DNA of 64,000 bases from Streptomyces xylophagus (GCF_000716435.1 NZ_JNWO01000009.1:62001-126000), one strand, 5' to 3'; positions 43,732-52,977 are shown, counted from the stretch's first letter. Numbers and translations are program-made. Notes: generated by a model not told the origin, from the sequence alone.

Positions 43732-44231
43732 TTTGTCTTACCCCTTAGGTCTTCATTGATTTGAGGGTGGCCACTCCCTGGTGAGGGGTGGGCGGGCACC
43801 GCGCAGGGCCCAGAGAGTTGATGCGTACGAGCACCTGCGCGACGGGCGCGCCGCACACGCGCCCTGAGCCCCGGATGAGGGGTGTAAAGAACCTTCTTAC
43901 CGGACGGACGGCACCGAGGACGAGTCCAATAGGCGCAAGGTCACATCTCGTCGGCCGAGGGCGGAACGATGATCGATCACATCGTGAGACATGGCGAAGA
44001 TCTTCCGGCCGGAACGAGTGATTCCAGCAGATGGTCCGTGATCAGGCCGTCCTGATGTACCGACCTGATGCGATTCGGGGGTCACCCGTTATCCGATTTT
44101 GACATGGCTGGTCCCCTGAATGGTTCAGTCCGAATGGCAAGATGCCCTAATCACACGAGGTCGCGACACCCGAAGGTGTGTGTTCTCGTCGACCCGTCGG
44201 CACCGCCATCCATCCGCCGGAGGAAACCACC
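43732..44231. other. 500-bp gene-free region upstream of ABC operon
   Basis: Between malic enzyme (minus) and the ABC substrate-binding gene (plus). I see no gene. It contains an 8-base core GTGGCCAC (43767-43774) near the malic enzyme start and a small hairpin ACACC-CGAA-GGTGT (44166-44179) 53 bases before the binding-protein ATG. The length suggests complex regulation, but I recognise no operator. Confidence 0.6.
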
Positions 44232-45188
44232 ATGACCGCAAGCTTCACCCGTCGTACGACCGCCGCGCACACCCGGCTCACAGCGGTCGGTGCGATCGCG
44301 GTCGCCGGCGCCCTGCTGCTCACCGGTTGCGGTGACCAGACCAAGAAGGACAAGGACTCCAGCAGCGCGTCCACCAGCTCGGCGCCGCTGGCCTCCAAGC
44401 TGCCCGCGTCGATCCGTAGCGCGGGCGTCGTCAAGGTCGGCTCGGACATCGCGTACGCGCCGGTCGAGTTCAAGGACAACTCCGGCAACGTCGTCGGCCT
44501 CGACCCCGACCTCGCGGCCGCGATGGGCAAGCAGCTCGGCGTGAAGTTCGAGTTCGAGAACGGCACGTTCGACGGCCTGCTCACCGGTCTGCGCTCCAAC
44601 CGCTACGACATCGCCATGTCCGCGATGACGGACAACAAGAACCGCCAGGACGGCGTCGACCCCGACACCGGCAAGAAGGTCGGCGAGGGCGTCGACTTCG
44701 TCGACTACCTGACCGCCGGTGTCTCGATCTACACGCGCAAGGGCCAGACCGAGAACATCGCCTCGTGGGCCGACCTGTGCGGCAAGAAGCTCGCCGTCGA
44801 GCGCGGCACGGTCTCCGAGGACCTCGCCAAGTCCGAGACGAAGAAGTGCACCGGCGGCAAGAAGATCACCATCGAGGCCTTCGACGACGACCAGCAGTCC
44901 CAGACCCGCCTGCGCTCCGGTGGCGCCGACGCGGCCTCCTCCGACTTCCCGGTCGCCGCCTACGCGGTGAAGACCTCCGGCGGCGGCAAGGACTTCGAGC
45001 TGGTCGGCGACCAGGTCGAGGCGGCGCCGTACGGCATCGCGGTCGCCAAGAGCGACACCCAGCTGCGGGACGCGCTGCAGGCCGCGATGGACGCCGTGAT
45101 CAAGAGCGGTGAGTACGAGAAGATCCTGACGAAGTGGGGCGCCGAGGACGGCGCGGTCAAGTCGTCGGTCATCAACGGCGGCAAGTGA
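44232..45188 (+). CDS. polar amino acid ABC transporter substrate-binding lipoprotein
   Basis: A 318-residue lipoprotein. Signal with basic SFTRRTT, hydrophobic core and lipobox LLTGC (Cys about 34). It has a PBP2 fold of family 3: VKVGSDIAYAPVEFKD, RYDIAMSAMTDNKNR and GSVSEDLAK-like patches. It captures an amino acid (likely glutamate or a related polar one) outside the membrane. The ATG has GGAGGAAA just upstream. It starts the operon with the permease and ATPase genes. Confidence 0.93.
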   Translation: MTASFTRRTTAAHTRLTAVGAIAVAGALLLTGCGDQTKKDKDSSSASTSSAPLASKLPASIRSAGVVKVGSDIAYAPVEFKDNSGNVVGLDPDLAAAMGKQLGVKFEFENGTFDGLLTGLRSNRYDIAMSAMTDNKNRQDGVDPDTGKKVGEGVDFVDYLTAGVSIYTRKGQTENIASWADLCGKKLAVERGTVSEDLAKSETKKCTGGKKITIEAFDDDQQSQTRLRSGGADAASSDFPVAAYAVKTSGGGKDFELVGDQVEAAPYGIAVAKSDTQLRDALQAAMDAVIKSGEYEKILTKWGAEDGAVKSSVINGGK

Positions 45189-45221
45189 CCGCGGATCCGC
45201 TGTCGCTGAGAGGCAACATCC

Positions 45222-46160
45222 GTGACTTCTGACATCGACAAGACGGCGGGGCCGGTGGACACGCCCCCGGCCGGCCCGGGGACCATCAAGGCCATCCCGG
45301 TCCGCCACTACGGGCGCTACGTCTCCGCCGTCATCGCGATCGGCATCCTGGTCGCGATCGTCTACGCGTTCGGCCAGGGCAAGATCAACTGGCATGCCGT
45401 ACCGGACTACTTCTTCGACCACCGGATCCTGACCGGTGTCTACAAGACCCTCCTCCTGACGGTCCTGTCGATGGTGATCGGCATCGTCGGCGGCATCGGC
45501 CTGGCGGTCATGCGGCTGTCGAAGAACCCGGTGACCTCGTCGATCGCCTGGTTCTACATCTGGTTCTTCCGCGGCACCCCGGTCCTGGTCCAGCTGTTCC
45601 TCTGGTTCAACCTGGGCCTGGTCTTCGAGTACATCAACCTCGGTCCGATCTACAAGAACTACTGGTCGGACTTCATGACGCCGTTGCTGACGGCGCTGCT
45701 CGGCCTCGGCCTCAACGAGGCCGCGTACATGGCGGAGATCTGCCGTGCCGGCCTGCTCGCGGTCGACGAGGGCCAGACCGAGGCGTCGCACGCGCTGGGC
45801 ATGAGCCACGCCAAGACGCTGCGCCGGATCGTGATCCCGCAGGCGATGCGGGTGATCGTGCCGCCCACGGGCAACGAAGTGATCAACATGCTGAAGACGA
45901 CCTCGCTCGTGGCGGCCGTCCAGTATCCGGAACTCTTCCGCTACGCCCAGGACATCGGCCAGAACTCCGGTGCCCCGGTGGAGATGTACTTCCTCGCCGC
46001 CGCCTGGTACCTGATCATGACGTCCGTCCTGAGCGTCGGGCAGTACTACGTCGAGCGGTACTACGCCCGCGGTTCCAGCCGTGCGCTGCCGCCGACCCCG
46101 CTCCAGAAGATCCGGGCGAACGTGCTGTCCATCGGCCGTCCGAAGGGAGCAGCGGCATGA
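45222..46160 (+). CDS. amino acid ABC transporter permease
   Basis: A 312-residue integral membrane protein. It has the HisM/GlnP family EAA loop in [21 protein letters not shown] and the typical [12 protein letters not shown]. About five hydrophobic segments are visible. The GTG start at 45222 gives VTSDIDK. The stop overlaps the ATPase start by four bases. It forms the channel with itself (homodimer). Confidence 0.93.
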   Translation: MTSDIDKTAGPVDTPPAGPGTIKAIPVRHYGRYVSAVIAIGILVAIVYAFGQGKINWHAVPDYFFDHRILTGVYKTLLLTVLSMVIGIVGGIGLAVMRLSKNPVTSSIAWFYIWFFRGTPVLVQLFLWFNLGLVFEYINLGPIYKNYWSDFMTPLLTALLGLGLNEAAYMAEICRAGLLAVDEGQTEASHALGMSHAKTLRRIVIPQAMRVIVPPTGNEVINMLKTTSLVAAVQYPELFRYAQDIGQNSGAPVEMYFLAAAWYLIMTSVLSVGQYYVERYYARGSSRALPPTPLQKIRANVLSIGRPKGAAA

Positions 46161-46963
46161 CCGACAAGCTCACCAAGACCGAGTCCACCACGACCGACCC
46201 GTCGGTCCCGATGGTCAAGTCCGAGGGCGTCCACAAGTCGTTCGGCCCGGTCGAGGTCCTCAAGGGCATCGACCTGGAGGTGAAGTCCGGCGAGGTGTTC
46301 TGCCTCATCGGCCCCTCCGGCTCCGGCAAGTCGACCTTCCTGCGGTGCATCAACCACCTCGAGAAGATCAACGCCGGCCGGCTCTACGTCGACGGCGAAC
46401 TGGTCGGCTACCGCCAACAGGGCGACAAGCTCTACGAGTTGCGCGACCGCGAAGTGGCCGTGAAGCGCCGGGACATCGGCATGGTCTTCCAGCGCTTCAA
46501 CCTGTTCCCGCACATGACGGCCGCCGAGAACATCGTCGAGGCGCCGGTGCAGGTCAGGGGCGTCAACAAGGGGCAGGCCAGGGAGCGTGCGATGCAGCTC
46601 CTGGAGCGGGTGGGACTGGCCGACAAGGCCCAGAGCTACCCCTCCCAGCTCTCCGGCGGCCAGCAGCAACGGGTCGCGATCGCCCGGGCGTTGGCGATGG
46701 ACCCGAAGCTGATGCTGTTCGACGAGCCGACGTCGGCCCTGGACCCGGAGCTGGTCGGTGACGTCCTCGACGTCATGCGCGACCTCGCCGAGTCCGGCAT
46801 GACGATGATCGTGGTCACCCACGAGATGGGCTTCGCCCGCGAGGTCGGCGACAGCCTCGTCTTCATGGACGGCGGCGTGGTGGTCGAATCCGGCCACCCG
46901 CGTGACGTCCTGACGAACCCTCAGCACGAGCGGACCCAGGGGTTCCTCTCCAAGGTGCTCTAA
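46157..46963 (+). CDS. amino acid ABC transporter ATP-binding protein
   Basis: A 268-residue ATPase. Walker [11 protein letters not shown] (about 52-61), Q-loop [11 protein letters not shown], signature [15 protein letters not shown], Walker [13 protein letters not shown] and H-loop [12 protein letters not shown] are all intact. The ATG overlaps the permease stop (ATGA). It energises uptake of a polar amino acid. A 16-bp terminator follows. Confidence 0.96.
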   Translation: MTDKLTKTESTTTDPSVPMVKSEGVHKSFGPVEVLKGIDLEVKSGEVFCLIGPSGSGKSTFLRCINHLEKINAGRLYVDGELVGYRQQGDKLYELRDREVAVKRRDIGMVFQRFNLFPHMTAAENIVEAPVQVRGVNKGQARERAMQLLERVGLADKAQSYPSQLSGGQQQRVAIARALAMDPKLMLFDEPTSALDPELVGDVLDVMRDLAESGMTMIVVTHEMGFAREVGDSLVFMDGGVVVESGHPRDVLTNPQHERTQGFLSKVL

Positions 46964-46976
46964 CGGTACGAGAGTT

Positions 46977-47011
46977 GAAGGGGCGGTACGAGATCCTCGT
47001 ACCGCCCCTTC
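46977..47011. terminator. 16-bp bidirectional terminator
   Basis: GAAGGGGCGGTACGAG (46977-46992) pairs exactly with CTCGTACCGCCCCTTC (46996-47011) with a three-base loop. It lies between the convergent ABC operon and sigma-factor operon. Confidence 0.92.
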
Positions 47012-47042
47012 CGCTTTCCCTATCGGTACCCTCCGCTTTCCC

Positions 47043-47834
47043 CTATCGCTGACTCTTCATCAACAGGTCGGGATTCAGGGCCAGTTCGCGCAGCTGGCTC
47101 CTGGTCAGCGGCGGGGACGCGAGCAGCGGGCCCAGGGAGTTCCGGCCCGTGAAGCCGGCGGTGTCGTCGACCTCGAGGGTGCCGCCCTTCTTCAGATAGC
47201 GCGTGACCATGAGGTACTCGCCCCACTTCTGGCGTGTGTCCTGCATGACGGCGAGGTGGGTCCAGTTCTTGCGGAACTCCAGGACGTCGCCGTTCGCCAG
47301 CCGCTCGTAGCTGCACGTCCCCGAGTCCTCCTTGGTCGGCATGTCACAGGGGTGGCTCCAGCCGGCGACCGGCTTCGGGCTGGTGAAGTTGAGGACCCTG
47401 ATGAACCCGACACCGCCGTCCCTGGTGACCGCGTAGCTGCCGTAGTACGAGCCGACCGGGCCGGACATCGGGAACTCCGTCTCCTTCCACAGCACGTAGT
47501 CCATGCTCACCTCACGGATCTCCCCGACACCGGCGGGCAGCAGCTTCGCGAAGGCGGCCGCTTTCGCGGTGCGCGCGCCGGGGGGCTGGGTCACCTGCGG
47601 CTTCCCGTCCTTCGTGCCCCCGTCGCCGCCCGACAGCAGCCCGGGTCCGACCACCACGCTCCCCGCGACCACGGCCGTGACGACGCCCGCCAGCACCCCC
47701 CTCCGGCGCGACCGCACCCGCGCGGCCCGCGCGAACAACGCCTCCGTACCGCCCCCCGACGGAACCTGGACCCCTTCCAGGGCCCGCCCCAGCAACTCCC
47801 TCACCTCGGGCGGCTCGACCTCGTTGAGACTCAT
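47043..47834 (-). CDS. membrane-anchored partner of SigE-family sigma factor
   Basis: A 263-residue protein. The cytoplasmic N-terminus (about 1-45) is followed by one TM (about 46-66, GVLAGVVTAVVAGSVVVGPG) and an extracytoplasmic region with little similarity to known folds (MDYVLWKETEFPMSG, CDMPTKEDSGTCSYER). It overlaps the sigma-factor gene by four bases, which suggests an anti-sigma-like role. I do not see a classical zinc anti-sigma motif, so the assignment is inferred from location. Confidence 0.7.
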   Translation of the reverse strand: MSLNEVEPPEVRELLGRALEGVQVPSGGGTEALFARAARVRSRRRGVLAGVVTAVVAGSVVVGPGLLSGGDGGTKDGKPQVTQPPGARTAKAAAFAKLLPAGVGEIREVSMDYVLWKETEFPMSGPVGSYYGSYAVTRDGGVGFIRVLNFTSPKPVAGWSHPCDMPTKEDSGTCSYERLANGDVLEFRKNWTHLAVMQDTRQKWGEYLMVTRYLKKGGTLEVDDTAGFTGRNSLGPLLASPPLTRSQLRELALNPDLLMKSQR

Positions 47835-48349
47835 ACGTGTTCCCCTCCCTCGCGCACCACGGCCCTCATCGCCGCGAGCCCCCTCGCCGCATGGCTCTTG
47901 ACGGTGCTCTCCCGCATGTCGAGCAGCTCCGCCGTGGCGGCCACGCTGAGGTCCTCCCAGTAGCGCAGCACCAGCACGGCCCGCTGTTTGGGCGTGAGTC
48001 CCGCGAGCGCCGCCCGCACCATCAGCCCGGTGTCGTTGTCCGCCAACTCCCCGGGAACGTCCGGCACTTCGCCGTAGGCCTGCTCGCGCCGCCAGAACCG
48101 TCGCCGTCCCGCGATGAAGGTGTTGACCAGCGTCTTGCGCGCGTACGCCTCGAGGTTGTCCAGCCGCCCGTGCCGGCGCGCGCCGAGGACCACCTTCACC
48201 AGCGCCGTCTGAACGAGGTCCTCCGCCTCGTCCCGGTTCCCGCACAGCAGATACGCGCTGCGGAACAGCGCCGTACGTCTGCCCTCGACAAAGGCGTGCA
48301 ACGCCGTGTCCGCGCCTCTCCGCACCACTCCCCCTCCCCGGCCCGCCAC
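47831..48349 (-). CDS. SigE-family ECF sigma factor
   Basis: A 172-residue ECF sigma factor. Region 2 includes LFRSAYLLCGNRDEAEDLVQ and the -10-binding helix. Region 4 has LTPKQRAVLVLRYWEDLSVAATAELLDMRESTVKSH. It is of the so-called SigE family widespread in actinobacteria, not the canonical SigE of S. coelicolor. The partner gene overlaps by ATGA. It probably drives an envelope or surface regulon. Confidence 0.9.
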   Translation of the reverse strand: MAGRGGGVVRRGADTALHAFVEGRRTALFRSAYLLCGNRDEAEDLVQTALVKVVLGARRHGRLDNLEAYARKTLVNTFIAGRRRFWRREQAYGEVPDVPGELADNDTGLMVRAALAGLTPKQRAVLVLRYWEDLSVAATAELLDMRESTVKSHAARGLAAMRAVVREGGEHV

Positions 48350-48405
48350 CCCCGACGTGCCGCCTCACTCCTATCAGTGCGGCGGGCCGGCCCTCAGGAC
48401 GCAGC

Positions 48406-48436
48406 AGAGGCGGTACGGATTTCCCGTACCGCCTCT
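48406..48436. terminator. 13-bp terminator after methyltransferase gene
   Basis: AGAGGCGGTACGG (48406-48418) pairs with CCGTACCGCCTCT (48424-48436), loop ATTTC. It terminates the minus-strand methyltransferase. Confidence 0.85.
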
Positions 48437-48452
48437 TTCCGCGTGTGCGGGG

Positions 48453-49211
48453 CTACTTCAGTGCGAGCAGCAACGTGTCGGAGGGCGAGCACCACACCGC
48501 CCGCGCCTCCCCGAACCCCTTCTCGCGCAGCACGCGCGCGTGCTGCGCGGGGGAGGGCATGTCGCCGTCGGCGTGATCGCCGTAGATCTCGAAGCGCTCG
48601 GCCGTGGGCGCGGCGAGAACCGGGTCCTGGGCGGCGAGTTGCCACCAGTCGGCCCAGTCGAGGGCGCCGCTCTTCATGGCCTGATCCATACGGGCGTGGC
48701 GCTGGGTGCGCTCGATCGCGTTGATCCGTGGCGTGGTGTCGTCGATCATGTGGTCGGCGTTCATGAAGACGCCGCCGTAGCGGACGAGGCCGGCGAGTGT
48801 GCCGTAGAGGGCCGCGAGGGGTTCGCTGCGCAACCAGTGCAGGGCCGTGGCGGTGAGGACGGCGTCGTACGAGTCGTACGGCAGCCTCGTCGCCCACTCG
48901 GGGTCCTTGAGGTCGGCGGTGACGAAGGAGACCCTCTCGTCGCCCTCGAAGGTGCCGCGGGCGATGGCGAGGAGGGCGGGGTCGAGGTCGACACCGGTAC
49001 TGGTGGCGTTCGGGAAGCGGTCCAGGAGCCGCGCCGTGATGCTGCCGGTGCCGCAGGCCAGGTCAAGGATGCGCGGCTCGGGCCCGACGCAGGCCTCGAC
49101 CATGTCGAGCATGATCCGGAAGCGGTCCTCCCGGTCGGGCATGTACCACTCCTGCTGCCGGTCCCAGCTCTCCTGCCAGGCCTGCCAGTCGGTTCCGACA
49201 CCGGTCGTCAT
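48453..49211 (-). CDS. SAM-dependent methyltransferase
   Basis: A 252-residue class I methyltransferase. Motif I RILDLACGTGSITARLL (about 69-85), acidic loop TSTGVDLDPALLA and motif IV-like SYDAVLTATALHWL. The ATG at 49211 was chosen because homology begins there; a longer open frame reaches 49268. It resembles trans-aconitate or small-molecule methyltransferases, substrate unknown. It is divergent from the CGNR gene. Confidence 0.88.
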   Translation of the reverse strand: MTTGVGTDWQAWQESWDRQQEWYMPDREDRFRIMLDMVEACVGPEPRILDLACGTGSITARLLDRFPNATSTGVDLDPALLAIARGTFEGDERVSFVTADLKDPEWATRLPYDSYDAVLTATALHWLRSEPLAALYGTLAGLVRYGGVFMNADHMIDDTTPRINAIERTQRHARMDQAMKSGALDWADWWQLAAQDPVLAAPTAERFEIYGDHADGDMPSPAQHARVLREKGFGEARAVWCSPSDTLLLALK

Positions 49212-49325
49212 GAGGACCCCCTGTCCACGCGCTGTGGCAATGCCACTGTCGTAATACCCTGGAAGCACGATCAGCTGTTACCCGACCGCACCCACGACCA
49301 TAGAGCGCCTCCGTAAGGACTACAA

Positions 49326-49955
49326 GTGGAACTGGCCTATTACTCGGACTACGCCGTACGCCTCGTCAACACCGAGGAACCGGCGCGGGGCAAGGACGCC
49401 CTGACCTCGGTCGAGGCCGTGCGGGACCTGTTCGGCACGAACAAGGAGGCGGCCCGTCGCGCCACCGACGCCGACGTCACGCGGTTCCGTTCGGTCCGGG
49501 GGCGGCTGCGGGCGGTCTTCGAGTCGGCGGACGGCGGCGACGAGACGCTCGCGGTGAACCTGCTGAACTCGCTCCTGCTGGAGTTCCCGGTGAGCCCGCA
49601 GATCTCCGGGCACAACTTCCGGGACGAGGACGGCCGCCCGCTCTGGCACATGCACCTCGCGGACCACCCGTCGAACGCGACCGCCGGCTACGCGGCGATC
49701 GCGGCGATGGGCCTGGCCTTCCATCTCACCGAGTACGGCGTCGACCGCCTGGGCCTGTGCGAGGCCGCGCCGTGCCGCAACGCCTACCTGGACACCTCGA
49801 CGAACCGCTCCCGGCGCTACTGCTCGGACCGCTGCGCGACCCGCGCCAACGTGGCCGCCTACCGGGCCCGGAAGCGCCTGGAGGCCGACCGGTCGGGGAA
49901 GACGGGCCTGGCGGCCGAGAGCGCCCAGCGGACGAGCGCGAACGGCGAGCGCTGA
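49326..49955 (+). CDS. ABATE/CGNR-type zinc-finger regulator
   Basis: A 209-residue protein. The N-terminal ABATE-like domain (about 1-135) precedes a C-terminal zinc finger with CEAAPC, then YCSDRCATR. The last motif reads CATR rather than the CGNR that named the family. It is probably a DNA-binding stress regulator. The GTG start is at 49326. Its 3' end overlaps the sodX coding region by 97 bases in the opposite direction. Confidence 0.85.
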   Translation: MELAYYSDYAVRLVNTEEPARGKDALTSVEAVRDLFGTNKEAARRATDADVTRFRSVRGRLRAVFESADGGDETLAVNLLNSLLLEFPVSPQISGHNFRDEDGRPLWHMHLADHPSNATAGYAAIAAMGLAFHLTEYGVDRLGLCEAAPCRNAYLDTSTNRSRRYCSDRCATRANVAAYRARKRLEADRSGKTGLAAESAQRTSANGER

Positions 49956-50293
49956 CCGGCCTTCGGCGGCCGGTACCGAAAACGCACCTTGCCCAGCACC
50001 AGATCCTCGGGCACGGCGCCGTAATCGGTGCTGTCCCCGCCGGCGAACGCGTTGTCCCCGAGCACCCACCACCCCCCGTCCCGCCGCTCGGCGGCCCGCT
50101 TGACCACCAGCAGGTCCTGCTGGAACGGATGCCGCAGCACGACGATGTCCCCGGGCCTGATCCGCGCCCCGTACTGCACCACGAGCAGATCCCCGTGCAG
50201 CAGCGTCGGCACCATCGACGGCCCGGTCACCTCCGCCGTCCCGAAGGGCAGTACGGCCCTCCCCCGCTCGGTCTCCTGCGACAGCTCCGGCAT
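49859..50293 (-). CDS. sodX: nickel superoxide dismutase maturation protease
   Basis: A 144-residue S26-family (signal-peptidase-like) protease. The catalytic Ser is in VTGPSMVPTLLHGDLLVV and the general-base Lys in LVVKRAAERRD. SodX removes the short leader of SodN to expose the nickel-binding His. The ATG at 50293 has GGAGGT seven bases upstream. It is divergent from sodN, as in other streptomycetes, and its 3' end overlaps the CGNR gene. Confidence 0.93.
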   Translation of the reverse strand: MPELSQETERGRAVLPFGTAEVTGPSMVPTLLHGDLLVVQYGARIRPGDIVVLRHPFQQDLLVVKRAAERRDGGWWVLGDNAFAGGDSTDYGAVPEDLVLGKVRFRYRPPKAGQRSPFALVRWALSAARPVFPDRSASRRFRAR

Positions 50294-50438
50294 CCCCGGC
50301 ACCTCCCCGGTCCTATCCTCCACCAGTCTGAGTCCGACCCTGGACTTTTGTCCTAAGCCCATGGGGGCACTCGCGAAATCAGCTTCTCCAGGGAGTAATG
50401 TCCCACCTGAGAAGACGATCACGAGGAAGGAACGCTCC

Positions 50439-50834
50439 ATGCTTTCCCGCCTGTTTGCCCCCAAGGTGAAGGTCAGCGCGCACTGCGACCTGCCCTGCGG
50501 TGTGTACGACCCGGCCCAGGCCCGCATCGAGGCGGAGTCGGTGAAGGCCGTGCAGGACAAGATGGCCGCCAACGACGACCCGCACTTCCAGGCGCGCGCC
50601 ATCGTCATCAAGGAGCAGCGCGCCGAGCTCGCGAAGCACCACGTCTCGGTGCTCTGGAGCGACTACTTCAAGCCCCCGCACTTCGAGAAGTACCCGGAGC
50701 TGCACCAGCTGGTCAACGACACCCTGAAGGCCCTCTCGGCCGCCAAGGCGTCCACCGACCCGGCGACGGGCCAGAAGGCGCTCGACTACATCGCCCAGAT
50801 CGACAAGATCTTCTGGGAGACCAAGAAGGCCTGA
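50439..50834 (+). CDS. sodN: nickel superoxide dismutase
   Basis: A 131-residue Ni-SOD precursor. The leader of 14 residues ends before HCDLPCGVY, whose His15, Cys16 and Cys20 form the nickel hook after SodX cleavage. The four-helix bundle follows. It destroys superoxide in the cytoplasm. The start is ATG with GAGGAAGGAA upstream. In S. coelicolor nickel activates sodN and its 3' UTR yields an sRNA. It is divergent from sodX. Confidence 0.97.
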   Translation: MLSRLFAPKVKVSAHCDLPCGVYDPAQARIEAESVKAVQDKMAANDDPHFQARAIVIKEQRAELAKHHVSVLWSDYFKPPHFEKYPELHQLVNDTLKALSAAKASTDPATGQKALDYIAQIDKIFWETKKA

Positions 50835-50930
50835 CATCCAGTCGGCCCATCCCGACCGGCGATCGGTGCACCATCGCAGGTCAGCGGAGATGAGGAAGGG
50901 GCCCCGCCGGTTCGCCGGCAGGGCCCCTTC
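50835..50930 (+). ncRNA. sodN 3' UTR, candidate s-SodF-type sRNA, with terminator
   Basis: The region after the sodN stop is followed by a strong hairpin, GAAGGGGCCC (50895-50904) with GGGCCCCTTC (50921-50930), containing an inner GCCGG-TTCG-CCGGC stem. In S. coelicolor an sRNA of about 90 nt, cleaved from the sodN 3' UTR, represses sodF. Size and position match here; the pairing to sodF cannot be checked from this window. Confidence 0.6.
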
Positions 50931-50976
50931 GCCGTTCCCGACCGCCGAAAGCAGCCCCCATGCCATCCTGGACCCC

Positions 50977-51387
50977 GTGAACCGCGAAGACCTCGTACGG
51001 CTGCGCCAGGCCCGCGACCGGATGAACCGCGAGTACGCCGAGCCGCTCGACATGGCCTCGATCGCGCGGACCGCGCTGATGTCGCCGGGGCACTTCCAGC
51101 GGAGCTTCCGCGCCGCGTACGGGGAGACGCCGTACAGCTATCTCATGACCCGGCGGATCGAGCGCGCCAAGGCGCTGCTGCGGCGCGGCGACCTGAGCGT
51201 GACCGAGGTGTGCATGGCCGTCGGCTGTACCTCGCTCGGTTCCTTCAGCTCCCGCTTCACCGAGCTGGTCGGCGAGACCCCGAGCGCCTACCGCGCCCGC
51301 TCCCACGAGGCAGGCGCGGTGATCCCGTCCTGCGTGGCCCGCACCTTTACCCGGCCGAACCGGGCGGGACCGCCGCTCCGCCCCTAG
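50977..51387 (+). CDS. AraC-family transcriptional regulator (DNA-binding domain only)
   Basis: A 136-residue protein that is almost entirely an AraC HTH pair: LDMASIARTALMSPGHFQRSFR and DLSVTEVCMAVGCTSLGSFSSR. It has no sensor domain, so its partner may be the adjacent VOC protein. The GTG at 50977 follows CATCCT by seven bases and has no Shine-Dalgarno, so it may be leaderless. Confidence 0.85.
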   Translation: MNREDLVRLRQARDRMNREYAEPLDMASIARTALMSPGHFQRSFRAAYGETPYSYLMTRRIERAKALLRRGDLSVTEVCMAVGCTSLGSFSSRFTELVGETPSAYRARSHEAGAVIPSCVARTFTRPNRAGPPLRP

Positions 51388-51397
51388 CCTGTCCTGC

Positions 51398-51814
51398 ATG
51401 GACCTGAAACTCCGCCAGTGCTTCATCGCCGTCGACGACCACGACAAGGCGCTCGCCTTCTACTGCGACGTCCTGGAGCTGGAAATCCGTAACGACGTCG
51501 GTTTCGAGGGCATGCGGTGGGTGACCGTGGGGTCGCCGTTGCAGCCGGACGTGGAGATCGTCCTGGAGCCGCCGGCCGCGAACCCGGACGCCTCCCCCGC
51601 CGACAAGCAGGCCATGGCCGAACTGCTCGCCAAGGGCACCCTGCGCGGGGTCAACTTCACCACCGCCGACTGCGACGCCCTCTACGCCCGCGTCCAGGAG
51701 TCCGGCGCCGAGGTGGTCCAGGAGCCGACGGACCAGCCGTACGGTGTCCGCGACTGCGCGTTCCGCGATCCGGCCGGGAACATGCTGCGGTTCATGGAGC
51801 GGAGCGGGGACTGA
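51398..51814 (+). CDS. VOC-family (glyoxalase-like) protein
   Basis: A 138-residue vicinal-oxygen-chelate protein: QCFIAVDDHDKALAFYCDVL, then RDPAGNMLRFMER. Metal ligands are not obvious. It lies 10 bases after the AraC stop; TAGCCT at 51385-51390, which includes the AraC stop, is a possible -10 for a leaderless transcript. It probably binds a small molecule and is controlled by the AraC regulator. Confidence 0.85.
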   Translation: MDLKLRQCFIAVDDHDKALAFYCDVLELEIRNDVGFEGMRWVTVGSPLQPDVEIVLEPPAANPDASPADKQAMAELLAKGTLRGVNFTTADCDALYARVQESGAEVVQEPTDQPYGVRDCAFRDPAGNMLRFMERSGD

Positions 51815-51857
51815 AATCCGCGTGGGCCGGTCGCGTCCTCCGGCTTACGATCACGCC

Positions 51858-52610
51858 ATGAGCACCCCCGCCGGCATCCGCTGGACCTACGCCTTCGTCG
51901 ACCGCCCGCTCGGTGTCCTCGACCCCGCCCGCACGTTCTGGACGGCCGTCACGGACACCCGGCTGTCCGAACCGCGTGGTGGGGAAGGGGAGTTCGTCAC
52001 CCTGCTGCCGGAGGGAGCGGATCCCTGTGTGAAGGTCCAGGGTGTCGGGTCCGGCCCGGGCGGGGCTCATCTCGACTTCTCCGTCGAGGACGTGCCGGCG
52101 TTCGTGGCGTCCGCGCTGGCGCTCGGCGCGGAGACCGTCGCCGAGCACGACGGCTGGACCGTACTCCGGTCCCCCGCCGGGCAGTTGTTCTGCGCCGTCC
52201 CCTGGCACGGCGAGTCCGTACGACCGCCCGTCGTGGCCGGCACCCGCCTCGACCAGGTGTCCCTCGACATCGGACCCGCCTCCTACGACGGCGAAGTCGC
52301 CTTCTGGGGCGCCCTGTTGCCCGACTGGACCGCACTGTCGGGCGCGCTCCCCGAGTTCCATGTGGTGAAGCCCCCGGCCGGCCTGCCGATCCGCATCCTG
52401 CTCCAACGCCTCGACGAGGAACGCCCCGCCTCCGCCCATCTCGACCTGGCCTGCGCGGACATCCCCGCGACCACGACCCGGCACGAGCGGCTCGGCGCGA
52501 CCGTCGTCTCCCACGGCAGGCACTGGACGGTGATGCGTGACCCGGCGGGCGGCACCTACTGCCTGACGGGACGCGACCCGGAGACCGGCGGGCTGCCCAG
52601 CCGCTCCTAG
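51858..52610 (+). CDS. two-domain VOC protein
   Basis: A 250-residue protein with two related VOC halves (about 10-120 and 130-240), each with a WTVxRxPAG segment. Pseudo-twofold glyoxalase-type. TACGAT at 51846-51851 lies six bases before the ATG, so it may be leaderless. Function unknown; it may bind a hydrophobic ligand. Confidence 0.82.
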   Translation: MSTPAGIRWTYAFVDRPLGVLDPARTFWTAVTDTRLSEPRGGEGEFVTLLPEGADPCVKVQGVGSGPGGAHLDFSVEDVPAFVASALALGAETVAEHDGWTVLRSPAGQLFCAVPWHGESVRPPVVAGTRLDQVSLDIGPASYDGEVAFWGALLPDWTALSGALPEFHVVKPPAGLPIRILLQRLDEERPASAHLDLACADIPATTTRHERLGATVVSHGRHWTVMRDPAGGTYCLTGRDPETGGLPSRS

Positions 52611-52614
52611 CGAC

Positions 52615-52968
52615 TCACCCCGCCCACACCTCCACCCCCACGACCGCCTCGACCGGAATCGGCCCGTACACATGCGGGAACTCCTCCCCGCCCGGCTCCG
52701 GTGCCTCGTACTTCAGCGGTACGCCGAGTCGTCCCGGGTCCACGGCCAGGACCACCAGGTCGTCGGGGCCGTCGTAGGAGCCGTACAAGAAGGCTGCCAC
52801 GCGCGGGAGTTGGGCGCGGGTCGAGCAGTGGATGAAGCCCTCCTCCTGGAGGGTGCGGCCACGGGTCGACCACTCGTAGGTGCCGCGTTCGCGGGCCGCG
52901 TCCCAGAGGGCGCGTTCGGTGATGTGGAGGATGGTGGCGGGGGCGGCGGTGGGTTCGGATTCCGGCAT
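52615..52968 (-). CDS. DUF952-family protein
   Basis: A 117-residue protein that matches DUF952: ILHITERALWDAARERGTYE, EGFIHCSTRAQLPRVAA and FPHVYGPIPVEAVVG. Function not established. TAGCGT lies six bases before the ATG, so the transcript is likely leaderless. It is convergent with the VOC gene, with the stops four bases apart. Confidence 0.85.
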   Translation of the reverse strand: MPESEPTAAPATILHITERALWDAARERGTYEWSTRGRTLQEEGFIHCSTRAQLPRVAAFLYGSYDGPDDLVVLAVDPGRLGVPLKYEAPEPGGEEFPHVYGPIPVEAVVGVEVWAG

Positions 52969-52977
52969 ACGCCCACG

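Noticed and set aside
43732..44231. tRNA or riboswitch in the 500-bp gap
   Set aside because: No cloverleaf or conserved riboswitch core could be found by eye; only a five-base-pair hairpin is present.
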